This document shows positions 1 through 11,200 of a stretch of 64,000 nt of DNA, in pieces. The stretch's first letter is position 1. Each line of letters begins with the position of its first letter. The notes under the pieces were generated by a model, which saw only the letters and a program-made list of their open reading frames with translations, searched no databases and was not told the origin of the DNA. A program made the translations under genes and the position numbers. Source of the DNA: Moniliella sp. 'wahieum' (Eukaryota > Basidiomycota > Moniliellomycetes > Moniliellales > Moniliellaceae); assembly GCA_003971905.1 (NCBI GenBank), contig RSEE01000031.1, positions 496,001 to 560,000 of the forward strand, in the 5' to 3' direction.

Positions 1-1088
1 AGTGCCTGAGGCCTGACTGTCGGTGGGGGGGGGCGTACCTCCACTGCCCATGGGGCGTCTGAAAGCCCACGGCGCTAGCGCGTCCGACCCTCAGATGTCC
101 CAGAGATATCAGACGGATATCATGTGAAGCTGAAGCTTGAAGCTTGAAGTGAGAAGCTGCTAGCGCGTATCAGTGTTGTGTGGACGCTGTGGAGTCCGCT
201 CCACCCGCTTGCTGCGCTGGGCCGGAGCGCACAAGACCCCTAAAGCTTAAAGCCTCCTAAAAGGCCTGCGGCCTAAGGCCTACAACGCCTACGACCGACC
301 CCCCTAAGCTCTAAGCCTAGATCTAACGCCCCCGCAAGCGCAAGCGCTAAGCGCTAAGCGCTGGACAGGCTAAGCGCCAAGCGGGAACATGGTAGGGGAA
401 CATGTAGCAAGAGTGGTACGTACTCAGCGTGGCTGTAGCTACATACTCCACACACCTGTTTTGTCCGGGGCAGCGTGGGTGCTATATTAGACACCATCGG
501 TGCCCGCACGGCGCCAGCCTGCGTCTGCCCCTCCTTCCCCCTTTTTTCACCATCTCCGTAGGTATAGACTGGTCGGGACGGATGGGGGGATCGGGGCCGC
601 TGAGCGCTGCATGGGCTGGGCCTTGTGGATGGCAGGCAGGCCATGGTTCGGACAGATAGGCAGCAAAGCGACCATGGATGGAGGATGCAGATGGGGATGA
701 TCAATTCGATGATCGATGACGAGAGTACGTTCGCTTTCAAGGAACTCAGCGTGCGTTGAACATCGATGAGGCTCATCGACATGTTCATCGGAATCGGACC
801 GGGATGCACATAAGTTGAACGTTGAACGTTTGCATGATACAAGGTGTGCTTACGTACTCTGCCACCCCCTGGCAGCTTCAGCCTGCGGTCCAAGCAGCGG
901 TGGCCAGCACAGGGGCGGAAGAGCGCGGAACAAGCTCTCTCGCCGGCCTTCGCGTGGCGCAGCCGCAGCAACTCAGCCAAAAAGATGGGCTTGGTTGGGG
1001 CCCAGTCGGGGCCGTCCCTCTTCTTGTACACTCGGGCCCGAGTGACTGCGTTGGCCGTTCCCCCCGAGCGCGGCTAGGAGCGCCCACC
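1..1088. other. Intergenic region upstream of MZM1
   Basis: No gene is supported here. The first 400 bases are rich in short palindromic words (AAGCTT, AGGCCT, AGCGCT). Around 700-800 there are several GATCGAT/CATCGATG words. A long open frame on the minus strand (about 354-1031) has no ATG start and no recognisable domain, so I do not call it. The right part presumably holds the MZM1 promoter. Confidence 0.6.
126..381. repeat. Cluster of short palindromic words
   Basis: Bases 126-162 repeat GAAGCTTGAAGC-like units. Bases 238-381 contain AAAGCTTAAAGC, AAGGCCTGCGGCC, and then three tandem copies of AGCGCTA near 340-362. Similar quasi-palindromic word clusters recur in other intergenic stretches of the window (about 14.03, 16.36, 25.5, 25.67, 26.8, 46.6 and 63.58 kb). 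Confidence 0.5.
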
Positions 1089-1545
1089 ATGCCCGCCCTT
1101 ACGCCCCAGCAGCACCGCACCCTCCTTTCTCTCTACCGCCGTGCGCTCAAGCAGGGCCAAGTCAGCTTTGCGGGCGACCCCAGTGCGCTCGCCGGATGGT
1201 TCCGCCACGTGCGCGCCCAGTTCCAACAGCCTCTGCCCCCGGCACGGGAGGGCGAGGATGCGGTGGCGGCCAAGGTGCAGGAATGGGAGGAAGGGCTGCG
1301 CTATCTCCGCCACAACATCGTCCAAGGCGTACGGCAAGAAGCGACGGGCGCGTACCGTACGTGGCGCCTCACCCTTCCCGCCGTGTTGTGCGACAACTGC
1401 TTCGAGTTTGAGTACTGACTGTTTTGGTGCGGGTCGTCGGGTTGGCAGGACTGAGGATCACCCCGACACGGAGTGGGCAACAATGAAGATATCAAGAAGG
1501 CCAGTAAGAAGCTCGCTAGCTCGGGAGTGGGGTGCTGCGGGGGAG
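1089..1545 (+). CDS. MZM1: Mitochondrial zinc maintenance protein Mzm1 (LYR motif protein)
   Basis: Mzm1 is a small matrix LYR protein that acts late in complex III assembly, with the Rieske protein. The ATG at 1089 opens a protein with LSLYRRALK near its start (the LYR motif). The family signature YLRHNIVQGV follows near residue 80. An intron runs 1357-1448 (92 bp, GTACGT..GGCAG, with a CTGAC branch-like site near 1416). Exon 2 reads as RLRITPDTEWGNNEDIKKAS if one C is added at 1461-1464 and one G at 1475-1477; otherwise the frame closes early. This matches the Mzm1 C-terminus (RLRI..DTE.GDN..IK). No stop follows: the frame runs on into the bL31m leader, so the right end is approximate. Confidence 0.8.
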
Positions 1546-1565
1546 CAGGCGGTGCGGGCGTGTCG

Positions 1566-2021
1566 AACGCCCGTCCTTTTTCCACCCTGGCTCGGCGGCC
1601 TCAGCGTAGTCCCAGCACCAGCACCAGCACTGGCTTGGCCCTGGCGCGTAGCTTTGCCACGTCTGCACCGACGATGGGCAGGCCAACCAAGTTGCATACG
1701 CCTGGCCCGTGTCCAAGTTCCCAATGACGATCGTGTTGAACGATGGATCGTCGATTGACGTGTTTACCTCCTCCTCCTCGTGCGGCGATGCGGTTGACCA
1801 GGGACCCAACGAACCACCCGCTGTGGAACCCGTTGGCAGAGCGGTCCAATGCGTTGGGTGTCGCGGTCGATATGGAAGGTCAACTGGGCCGCTTCCAAAA
1901 AAAGTTCTCCCAAGACGACTTTGCGTTTGCCGAGGAGGACTTGGACTGGATGTCGGGCGGGCAAGAGGCGACGCGGGGTGCGACGGTCGTCAAGACTTCC
2001 AAGAAAGGCAAGAAAAAGTGA
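1566..2021 (+). CDS. MRPL36: Mitochondrial large ribosomal subunit protein bL31m
   Basis: This is a mitoribosome large-subunit protein. The N-terminal part (PFSTLARR, then ALARSFATSAPT) looks like a cleavable mitochondrial presequence rich in R, S and A. The body reads DGQANQVAYAWPVSKFP, then MTIVLNDGSSIDVFTSS, then AMRLTRDPTNHPLWNP, then GQLGRFQKKFS. HPLWNP and LGRF are hallmarks of fungal bL31m. The stop is at 2019-2021 after a lysine tail. Frame changes occur near 1672 and near 1785. There is no ATG between the MZM1 coding sequence and this leader, and the leader shares MZM1's frame, so the true start is unresolved. Confidence 0.8.
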
Positions 2022-2127
2022 ATGTTTGTTTTGCCTGGTATTCATGTAGCCCTCTCTTCTTGTCTATCCATCTACCTTGTCCACTGCAGGATCCTGAGAA
2101 AGGGCACAATGCTTGCGCAGGAAAGTG

Positions 2128-3126
2128 TCATATGCATACAAGTACAGCAGAAGCGAGGTGAAGCAACAAGGGGGGTAGAACGTAGCGAGTCGACCTAGCT
2201 CCGTGGCCTTTGCTCAAGTGCCGATCATCTTGCTCATGAGCGCGCTTGCGCTGAATCTCGGACGCCAGGTCATCCAACGCACTCTTGCGCACCGGGCGGC
2301 TGAGGGAGCGGAAGAGGTTGCGGCCGCCTTGGAGGCCGCACGGAATGCATTCAGACCCATGGGTTTCCCCCCGCGGGCTTGGGCGGACCCAACCCAATTT
2401 TGATGCCCCTGCCGTGCTAGGCGAGGCGGATGCGTCAACTGGCTTTTTGAGCTGGGTAGCAAAGCCAATCTTGATGGGTGCCGAAGCCTGGGTACGGTCG
2501 AGCTTGTGTTTTTCTTCTTCTTGCCTGGATCCTGCTCGGCCTTTTTGCTCCGCAGCAAGTTTTTGAGCGGCTTGAACCTGCTGCTCCAAAATCTTGCGCT
2601 GGCGCGATTCGTCGTCCAGCCGCACCCGATCCATCTTCTTCGCAGCGTCTTGGCGAGCCAGAGTTCCCGCCGAGTTGTCGATCCACTGGATGTACCACGA
2701 ATGGGGTACCTGCTCGTCTTCCTCCACTTTGGCTACACCCGTGCGGCCCAGGTGGCGCACAAAGCCCGCAAGGGAGGACCAGCGGGTAGCGTTCATGTGC
2801 AGGTGATGGCGCTCTTGGATGTACTCATTGTAGACCAGGTTGGCGCGGACCCTGCGTGTGCCGTAGCGGCGACTGAGCAGGTTGACAAACTGCCGCTCAA
2901 AGTCCTTGCTGAACTTATCGATCACTTTACCCGCCTGGGAGCCACCGACACCAGTGATGGCCTGCAACTGGCGCATGTGCGCCTCGGACTGGATGTGGCA
3001 CTTGTAGCCGTTGGCGTCGCGGCAGGGCTTGGAGCACACTTGGCAGTAGTACCGCAGCTTGGTCAGGCCACGCGCCTTTTGCGCGTTGGCCAGCGCCTTG
3101 GCGGAGCCTGCTTCGGCGCGACCCAT
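2128..3126 (-). CDS. KIN17: KIN17-like DNA/RNA-binding protein
   Basis: KIN17 proteins are nuclear factors tied to DNA replication, repair and pre-mRNA processing. The ATG at 3126 is followed by a C2H2 finger (C28, C31, H44, H50) in CQVCSKPCRDANGYKCH. The family's winged-helix block follows, with VVNLLSR-like, NEYIQERHHLHMNATRW and LGRTGVAKVEE segments, then WYIQWIDNS. A basic coiled stretch (about residues 165-215) leads to a C-terminal part that changes frame near 2400 and again near 2330: GLNAFRAASKAA is in one frame, then SALDDLASEIQRKRAHEQDD returns to the first. No animal-type SH3-like tail is seen, as is usual in fungi. It is divergent from RFC1 across 287 bp. Confidence 0.9.
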   Translation of the reverse strand: MGRAEAGSAKALANAQKARGLTKLRYYCQVCSKPCRDANGYKCHIQSEAHMRQLQAITGVGGSQAGKVIDKFSKDFERQFVNLLSRRYGTRRVRANLVYNEYIQERHHLHMNATRWSSLAGFVRHLGRTGVAKVEEDEQVPHSWYIQWIDNSAGTLARQDAAKKMDRVRLDDESRQRKILEQQVQAAQKLAAEQKGRAGSRQEEEKHKLDRTQASAPIKIGFATQLKKPVDASASPSTAGASKLGWVRPSPRGETHGSECIPCGLQGGRNLFRSLSRPVRKSALDDLASEIQRKRAHEQDDRHLSKGHGARSTRYVLPPLLLHLASAVLVCI

Positions 3127-3413
3127 GGGGAAAGCGGGGCAGGCAGGAAGGGCGGTTGGGGGCGGTCGGGGGCGGTGGCGGTGGCGGTGGCGACCCAGCG
3201 CTGCCCGATGGCGTCGACGATTTTAGGCGGAGGATGCGGATGGGCAGGCGGCGGCGGAACGCACCATTCCGCCCACGCGTCGCGCTTGGCCCAAGCGCGA
3301 CGGGTATTATTGTGGGCTTCAAGCCTGACGTTCAAGCTGAACTTGAGCTTAACCTTCAACCCCCAGCGGCCGCTCGCTTGCTTCTTGCCCGCCTGTCTCT
3401 GCGCCCCGCCAGC
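3127..3413. promoter_or_regulatory. Divergent KIN17/RFC1 promoter with an MCB (ACGCGT) box
   Basis: This 287-bp spacer lies between two divergent replication-linked genes. ACGCGT at 3275-3280 matches the MluI cell-cycle box bound by MBF in fungi, which drives G1/S genes such as replication factors. A run of GTTCAAGCTGAAC-type words lies at 3318-3362. The role is inferred from the motif and its position. Confidence 0.5.
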
Positions 3414-6396
3414 ATGCCGCCCAAGAAGCCCGAGTCGGGCCAGCGGGGCCTCAAGTCCTTCTTTGGCGCCTCGGCATCCACCGCCACCGTACGTGTGCTG
3501 CGTCCCCCCGCTCGCTCTGTCCTGACCACCCTCCCTCTCTCCTCTCTCCTCTTTCCCAGCCCGCCAAGACCGGCTCCGTAGCCAGCCAGCCCATGGTCCT
3601 CGACTCGTCCAGCGACGACGAGAAGCCCGTGCGTGCCCTGGGCAAATCCAGGACTACCTCCAAACCCCCCCGCGCGTCGGCTTCGGCGTCGGCGCCGAGC
3701 AAGAAGCGCGCCTTTCCTGAGAGCGAGAGCGAATCGGACGATGGCAGCGAGTTTGAACCGAGCCAGCGGTAAAGGGAGATGGCAAGACGGCCCACAAACG
3801 TGCGGCGATCGTCAAGTCCGAGTCGGACTCTGACTCGGAACCGGCCCAGCCGGTACCTAAGAAACGTGCTGTCCCCGCCGCTCGCACTTCCAAGCCATCG
3901 CCCAAGCCGGCGCCCAAGTCTTCTGCACCGAGGCAAAAGCCGGGAGCAAAGACACCAGGTGCGCCCTACTCCTCCGCTTCATGGCAATGCGGAGAACAAG
4001 AGGGACGAGCTAACCCCTTATGTTTGGTCTACAGTGCGGGACGAGGCGAATGTGCCGTCGTTCAGTGTGGAGGATGCAATGGAGCGGTTTGTCGATGAGG
4101 CTGCCCCGCCAGGCAAATGGATTCCGGGCAAGCACAGTGCGCCGCCTGCCGCGCCTGGGTCCAAGGAGATCCCGAGGGCAAGCCCGACTGTCTCAAGCCT
4201 TTCGTCTTTGTGTTTACGGGCGATCTGAGTTCGATCGGACGAGAGGAGGCGCAAAGTCTGGCGAAGCGGTATGGTGCACGCGTGACGGGTGCCCCAAGTA
4301 GTAAAACGACTCATGTCGTCTTAGGTTCGGGCGCGGGCAAGTCCAAGCTAAACAAAATCAAAAGTGGCAAGTTACCGTGTAAGTTAATTGACGAGGATGG
4401 CTTCTTTGCCTTGATTCGCAACAGCCAAGGTGGCGAGGTAACCCAGGAGCAAAAGGCCAAAGAGAAGAGGGACCAAGAGATGATCAAGGAAGTGGCACGC
4501 GAGATGCGCGAAGAGGACGCCTTGGCCTCACCAGCCAAGAAGGGGGCTGCGCGAGGAGGGGACCAAGGGACGAAGGAGGTGCAGCTAGGCAGCTCGGCCA
4601 GTGGGGCGGGCAAGCTGGGTGGACACGATGAGAACCAGTTGTGGACGACCAAGTATGCACCTCGTCGTGAACGCGACTTGGTGGGCAACAAGGCGAGTGT
4701 GACCAAACTCAAGGAATGGCTCGAACAGTGGGCGACCGCACGCAAAAAAATTCAAGCGGCCGGGGCCCAAGTTCTATGGCTCTTTCCGTGCCGTCTTACT
4801 CTCTGGACCTCCTGGGGTTGGCAAGACGAGCGCCGCGCACTTGGTGGCCCATTTGACCGGATACACCCCCGTCGAGTTCAATGCCTCGGACGCACGGAGT
4901 AAGAAGTTGGTCGAAGCGTCGCTGTCACAAGTGATTGGAACTCCAACCTCGATGGCTGGTACAATACAGGCAAGACATTTCTGATTGGCCGAGAAGAGGT
5001 GCCCATCACGGATAAGACGGTGTTGATCATGGATGAGGTGGACGGGCTTAGTGGGGCGATCGCGGTGGCGTAGGGGCGATCAACCAACTCATCAAGAAAA
5101 CGAATATCCCCATCATTTGCATTTGCAATGACCGTCGCAGCCCCAAGATGAAGCCATTTGAGCACACCACACTCGACATTACTTTCCGCAAGCCCGACGT
5201 GGGTGCCGTCAAGGCCCGGCTGATGTCCATCGCATACAATGAGAAATTGCAGATCCCGCCGCCGGTGATGCACTCGCTGGTGGAAAGCAGCCAGGGCGAC
5301 ATTCGTCAGTGTATCAATATGCTCTCCACATGGGCTCTGACCAACAAGACCATGAGCTTTGACGAGAGCAAGCAATTTGGCGCGGAGAACACCAAGCCGG
5401 GCATCCACCCCTTGGACCCTCTATGGCGAGCTGACGGGGCCCTATATGTGGAACGCGACCAATCGCAAGACTCTCAACGACAAGGCCAACTACTACTTTC
5501 AAGACTCGATGATGATGCCGCTGTTTATGCAAGAGAACTATATTAAGCAAGTGCCCTCGGCTACCGTTGGCCATCCTCGTCGCGAACTTGAAAACCTTCA
5601 ACTTTTCCCGTGCTGCCGACTCGATTTCCCTGGGCGACGTGATGGACGGGATGATCCATGGCACGCAACAGCACTGGTCTCTCATGCCAGCCCATGCCAT
5701 GCTTTCGACCGTCGCGCCAGCCTGCTATGCACGGGTAAGATCAGTACCCACTTTGCCTCCTTCCCAGCCTGGTTTGGCCAGAACAGCAAACAACAAAAGC
5801 TGCGCCGCGCCTTGGCAGATATTGGGGCGCGGATGCGGTCAGTGGCGTCAGCGTCGATGGACGAGATTGCCTTGTCGTACGAATCGGTTTTGTTTGACGA
5901 AATGACGCTTCCTTTACTCCGCCACGGTGCCGATGGGGCAGAGGAGGTGATTGGTACGATGGACGACTACTACTTTACTCTCGATGACCGAGACGCCATT
6001 CTGGAGCTGGGGATCGGAACGCAAGACATGGAGCAGATACTGAAGCAGATCAAACCCCAAGCCAAAGCGGCCTTTACCCGCAAATACAACAGTAGCGACC
6101 ACCCGATTATGCTCTACAAGGGCGACACGGTCGTGACCAAGGCCAAGCCGATCGGGACGGCGGACGTGCCGGATTTGGAAGAGGCATATCAGGATGAGGT
6201 GGTACCGAGCGACGAGGAGGACAGTGCACCCAAGGCGGACGATCTCTCCAAGGACCGCATGATCAAAAAGAAGCCTGCGCCCCGCAAGTCGAGCGCTAAG
6301 GCCAAAGCCAAAGCTCCTCCCAAGGCCACGACCAAGGGCAGAGCTAAAGGCAAGGCCAACTTCCTAAGCGACAGCGATGACGACGATGATTTCTAA
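3414..6396 (+). CDS. RFC1: Replication factor C large subunit (Rfc1)
   Basis: Rfc1 is the large subunit of the PCNA clamp loader. The ATG at 3414 gives a PIP box QRGLKSFF at residues 10-17. An intron runs 3489-3559 (71 bp). A Ser/Lys-rich linker follows, then a BRCT domain (about 4190-4425: FVFTGDLSSIGREEA..KTTHVV). The AAA+ core has Walker A GPPGVGKT at 4805-4828, EFNASDARSKK, and Walker B TVLIMDEVD near 5017-5043. A clamp-loader sensor region (KPFEHTTLDITFRKPD, SSQGDIRQCINML) follows. The C-terminal Rfc1 domain runs to an acidic end (SDSDDDDDF) with the stop at 6396. The frame changes several times; at 5053-5056 adding one G restores GGDRGGVGAINQLIKKT. Length fits the family. Confidence 0.93.
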
Positions 6397-6564
6397 GCCC
6401 CTTCTCCCTCGCACACTTCCTGTCCTTATCATCTATCCTCCGCATCCGGTTTCTCCCTCCCGTCTGTGGGTCATGTTGGTCCGGTAGATGGGACGGATTG
6501 GGCAGACTGTCCAGGACAGGGGTAGGACACGGTAGATAGATGCATACTGACCATGCCGGCATGG

Positions 6565-7124
6565 TTACCGGATCGTCTTGCCACCCAAGCCTACCGGCCC
6601 ACCCGGTCGAGTGGGGAACGGAGACGGCACCACCTCGCTCACCTTGCGTCCCAGACGAAGCGGAGTAAAGTGCAGCACGCGCGGGTCGGACCGCATACGC
6701 GCACGGATCTGGTTCAACGTGGTGGGGTTGGTATCGACTTGCATGATAAAGTAGCTGAGCAAAGGAGGCACAAAGCACGAAGCAGGAGACGGGGGCGGGG
6801 TAGGTAAGTTGGGTCAGTCGAGGAAGACGAGGTAGGTGGAACCCTACTGCACGGCAGCACGACAGCACGGCAGCAGCAGGTCGGGCGGGGGGGAACAAGA
6901 ACAGAACAGGAACAGGAACAGGAGTCTGGGTACTCACTCGCCTCGGAATGAGTGACTTGGTTGCGCTTCATGGTCTGGGGCAGCAGCCGGCGGCCCCAGT
7001 ACTGCATGCCGCGCACAACACCGCCATTGGTGATGATGGTGTTGGAGGTGTTGGAGAGCAGCGTCCGAAGCGGCGCCGACTGGGCCGAGTACGCAGCGAC
7101 GCAGAACAGCTCGTACAGGGGCAT
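6565..7124 (-). CDS. MRP17: Mitochondrial small ribosomal subunit protein bS6m (Mrp17)
   Basis: This is a mitoribosome small-subunit protein. The ATG at 7124 begins MPLYELFCVAAYS, the typical Mrp17 start. ITNGGVVRGMQYWGRRLLP and MKRNQVTHSE follow. An intron of about 183 bp (6755-6937, GTGAGT..GCTCAG on the minus strand) leads to exon 2: YFIMQVDTNPTTLNQIRARM, then SDPRVLHFTPLRLG, which is the bS6 core. The two exons join one base out of phase as read, which fits the indel pattern seen across the window. The stop is at 6565. Confidence 0.88.
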
Positions 7125-7828
7125 GGGGCAGGCGAGAGGTCAGTTGGCGTGCGTCGCGTCCGGGTGCAGCCGGGGCAAGAGCGCGAGCAAGAGCGAGCGG
7201 AGAGAGATACGTACGGCATGGTCGACTCGCGTGCGCCGTGTGCGTGGGACTGGCACCTGTGCTCGTGTGGTGGTGGCAAGAAGCGGCGCGGCGGCGCGGG
7301 AGCAGCCGAGCTGGCGGCGCCGGCTGCCTTTGGCAGGCGAAGAAGGCAGGGCGGAATGCGGGGGAGAGGCTGAGCGCTGAGAAAGCGGCTGGGCAGCAGC
7401 CATTCCGCCCGCCTTGCTAACCCAGTACGTACTTACATTACCCCAGCCTGCCCGCTCGGCGCCCAGGGCAACATGATAATGGTTCCAATGCCACAGTCGC
7501 TTCCTGGGGACCTACTCGTACTGACGCCTGCAACCTACGGCCGTGTCCTGCCAAGGGCAACCCGCCTGCCGTCGACTGCCTCCGCAACCCAACCCAACCC
7601 AGCTAGCCACACCGCATGAACCACGTGACACGAAAAACCATCGACTGAGATCCCAGGGCGCACCCACCGATCTCTCCCGGGGTATCTCCCTCTGGCGGGA
7701 CAAGGGGGAAAGCAGAAGCGACAGGCGAGCGTGGCTCTTTTTAGAGGAAGGGAGGGGGAGGGGAGGGCAGAGGAGACGGAAAGAGCGGTAAGGGGGGGAA
7801 ACAAGAAAAGACAAAACACGCCACGAAA

Positions 7829-7856
7829 GGAAACGAAACGAAACGAAACGAAACGA
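7829..7856. repeat. GAAAC pentanucleotide repeat
   Basis: About five tandem copies of GAAAC (read AACGAAACGAAACG on the plus strand) sit inside a purine-rich stretch. An 18-base G run follows at 7905-7922. Confidence 0.8.
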
Positions 7857-7904
7857 AGAGGGAAAGAAAATAATGGTGGTTACGCCGTAAGGTAAGGTGG
7901 GGGC

Positions 7905-8201
7905 GGGGGGGGGGGGGGGGGGATAGGACAGAAGGAGGGTGGCACCGGTCCCGCCCAAAAGCGAGCCCTAGGTGCCTGGATCGACGATCGACGCACATCC
8001 CTCCTTGCCTATTAGCCACCTGCGTTGTGCGTTGTGCGTGTGCGTGTATGTGTAAGTGTGTGGTTTTGGGTTTGGGTTTGGGGGTTTGAGTTTGGAGGTG
8101 TTGTGTGTGGAGGTTTGAGTTTGGGGGGGTTGGGGTGGGAGGTGCAGTTGCGGGCGTTGATACTGTGATTGTCGGTGGCGCGGGGAAGGGGGGGGGGGGG
8201 G
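7905..8201. repeat. G-rich tract with TTTGGG-like repeats
   Basis: The tract begins with an 18-G homopolymer at 7905-7922. Between about 8058 and 8150 the plus strand reads repeated GGTTTTGGG, TTTGGG, TTTGGGGG and TTTGAG words. It ends with another G run near 8190-8201. The words resemble degenerate telomeric repeats and could form G-quadruplexes, but the array is irregular and internal, flanked by genes on both sides. Confidence 0.6.
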
Positions 8202-8230
8202 ATGGGTCCAGGTACACGCCCGACAGTTAC

Positions 8231-11200
8231 TTAGCGCCGCAAAAAGTCCACTGACGGCGCGCGCGTCTCGACCAACCGACTGGCCACCGACGGCGACACC
8301 TTGTACCCGCGCGACGACAAACCCCGTCCCGGACCCAGCTCCTGCACCGGACCCTGCACCGGACGCTGAACCAGTTGCTGACCCGGACCTGGACCCCGAC
8401 CCGGACCGGGGCTGGGACGCGGGCGCGGGCGAGCCAGGCGCGGAGACGGTGCGGTCTTTATGATGGAACGGCGCCAGGAGGCGTTTGACTGCGGCCGCCT
8501 TGTCGGTCGGGGGTGGGGTCTTGCTCCGTCCGCGGGGCAGACGGGGACGGATGATGCCTCGCTCTTTGTCTTTGTCCTTGTCCTGGGTTTTGTCTTTGTC
8601 TTTTCTTTCGGGTCCTTTTCGCGGTCCTCGCTGCTCCTTCGTCGGCTGGGCGCGTGGCCATGGGCCAAGGAGGAGAGGGCGGTGAGTGAGGTGGTGGTTT
8701 TGCGCTTGTGCTTGAAGAGCAAGTTGGCCGCGGCCGAGCCGGGGACAAGCTCGGGGGCGGGTGGGAATGGCTCGGGCGGGTTCGGGCGCAGGATCGTCGT
8801 CCGAGCTGGGGAAGGTGATGCGGCACGGCCGGCATGGCAGATGCACCGGCCGAGCCAGCTGTCGGCGCGGCAAGGAGGGCCGCCGTACTAGGTGTGCTGG
8901 TGAGCGACGGATGTTTCCTTCGGAATGGCATGCGCCACGAATCGAGCGTAAGACTAGCTGCTACCCTGGGCAGTAGCGGGTTCGGGACCGACCGAGGCCG
9001 CGCTGGAGCCAGGCCCGCCTCCTGCCCCGCCAGCACCTTGGTTCGCCACGCCCCCGCACCACCCAGCGCTGCACTGGCCAAGGCCGAAGCCGGACGCAGC
9101 GAGGGCGTACTGGCTTCCTCTCGCTCCTTCTCTTTGCCCTCCTTGTCCCATGGCGACGGCAGCGCATCGGCCGAGGTAGAAGCAATGTCCAAGACGCGGA
9201 TCTTTTTGGTCGGATGCGCTTGGGCCAAGAGCGTGTACTCGCCAATCGAGTTGCGCCGCTGCATCCGTGCTGCCGCCACCACTGCCGAGCCTGATCCCGA
9301 CGTGGCCCCGGATACACCCACCCCCATCATAGGACCCGGCAACAGCGGCGTAGACGATAAGCGCGCGCGGGATGCCCTGCGTGGCTCAGAAGAGGACCCG
9401 TCAGCGTCCTTGTCCCCGGCCCCGTGGGCGCCGAGGCGCGCAACAAGAGTTGCGCCGGGGAGGAAACGCCCCAGTGCACCGGCTGCCGACGACGCGCCCG
9501 ATCCCGACGCAGCGGTCGAGGCGGTCGAGGCGGTGGGCTGGTGCACCGCAACGCACGTGGCCGACATCATCATGTGCTTATCCGACGAAGCACATTGGGC
9601 CCATGAGCAGGCCTTGATCAACCCTTCGACCGAGGGGGAGGATGCGGTGCCCCCCGCCCCAGCGCCCGGGACCGAGGCCCCGTCCAGTTCCCCGTTCGGC
9701 GCCGAGGCCGTCGCTGTGCCTTGGGACGCGGAAGCGGGATAAAGCGCCGCGCCCAACACGGCGAGCAACGGATCGGGTTTGAGCATTGCCGTGTGCGGGG
9801 TAATGGCTGAGCCTTTGGGCGGCAATGGCGACGCGCGGGGAAGGCGAGGGAAGGTTTGGGTTGGTCCAAAGGCGTGAGAAGAGGGGAGGAGGAGGAAGGG
9901 GGATGGCTCGCGTCGAGGTCGGTGCGAAGGGGACTCGCAGACGGGGGCAGGGGGAAAGAGGAAGGGAAGGATTCGCCCCGGCGCAACGAGCTGGGGAGGG
10001 CACGTCAGGATTGTTGGCTTGGTTGATTTGACGTTCGATCGTCATTAGCCACAGGTCCGTTCTCGCTCGTTGAGCGCGGCCAGCTCGAGGTGGTGCTCGC
10101 CGGCCAAGGTGAGACGGAAATGGGTAGAGGAGCGGGAGAGGAGCAAGGGTCGTTCATGTACGGCCACGTGGTCACACTCGCTCGCGCCAGCGGACCATAA
10201 TGCCGCACCTCGTACGCCCCATTCTTGCGCACCTTGGCCAAAACAATCAGGTCATGGTACAGCACGAGCGCCAGGTACTTGAACCGAACTGGCACCTCGG
10301 CAGGGGCCAGTTGCGCGTGATGGTAAAACACCTGCAGTGGTCCCGCCATCACCACCGGCCCCAAACGACGGACAGGAGGGGCGTCAAGACCGGGTGCGGG
10401 AGGATGCGCAAAGCCACCATCTCGGCCAACAGTTCTCGCTCCCGCTCTTTTCCCGCCTCGTCCACCTGCTCTGCAGCAAGCGAAACAGCCTCCAACGCTT
10501 CGTCCACAGCCACCAGCATTTGCGTCCTGGCCTCGGACTCAGGCAAGCCCGCCACTTGTTTGCGGATAGTAGTCAGCATCAGGCGATACAGCATAATCCG
10601 CTGCACGGGCTTGACAAAGAAATCGTGGAAACGCAAAAGAGGACCTCGACGGGTGTTGGGGACGGGAGCTGCACTGGCACCCAAAGGCGCGCTGCTCGCA
10701 TTCCCTCCTGCCGAGGCAGGCGACAGGCTGGGCACCGACGTGGCTGTGGAGACGGCAGTGCTAGAGGCAAGCGTAGAAAGCGCCGAGCTGCCTGTCGAAC
10801 TAGCAAGCGGGCTGGTGGGGAGCAAGTTCTCCTTGCCCTTGGGCCCAGCATCCAAATCAGACGTGAAACCCTGCACGGCGGGCAGGGAGGAACTGGAATC
10901 CGTCTTGCCTACCAGGGGGGGTGAGAGAAGGTGGTGGTGCCTGCAGTGTCCTCCCCTGCAGTGAGGTGAGAGGCAGCTTGAAGCTGCGATTGGGCGCGAT
11001 GCTTTTCCGCGACCGCAGCCGACTTGTGCGCAGCCTCCGACTGCCAACGGAGCATGTCTGAGCACGCGTCCTCATAGCCAGCCCAATCGGCCGCGTGCCG
11101 TTCGGCCTCGTGGATCAACTCGAGAGCCTCGGCGTGGCGAGAGCAGTAGTGCTTGTAGATGGCCATCCGAGGCGCCTGCAATATTCAGAGTGTCAGTCGT

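Larger units (their letters stand above)
7125..8230. other. Intergenic, low-complexity; bS6m promoter and RhoGEF 3' region
   Basis: I see no gene here. The left part is the bS6m upstream region. The right part holds simple repeats and long G runs, described separately. Open frames on the minus strand are proline/serine translations of these repeats. Confidence 0.6.

Noticed and set aside
354-1031. 225-codon open frame on the minus strand
   Set aside because: It has no ATG at its start, random-looking composition and no recognisable motif; it overlaps the MZM1 upstream region.
8041-8150. True telomere or subtelomere
   Set aside because: The array is short and irregular and is flanked on both sides by ordinary genes.
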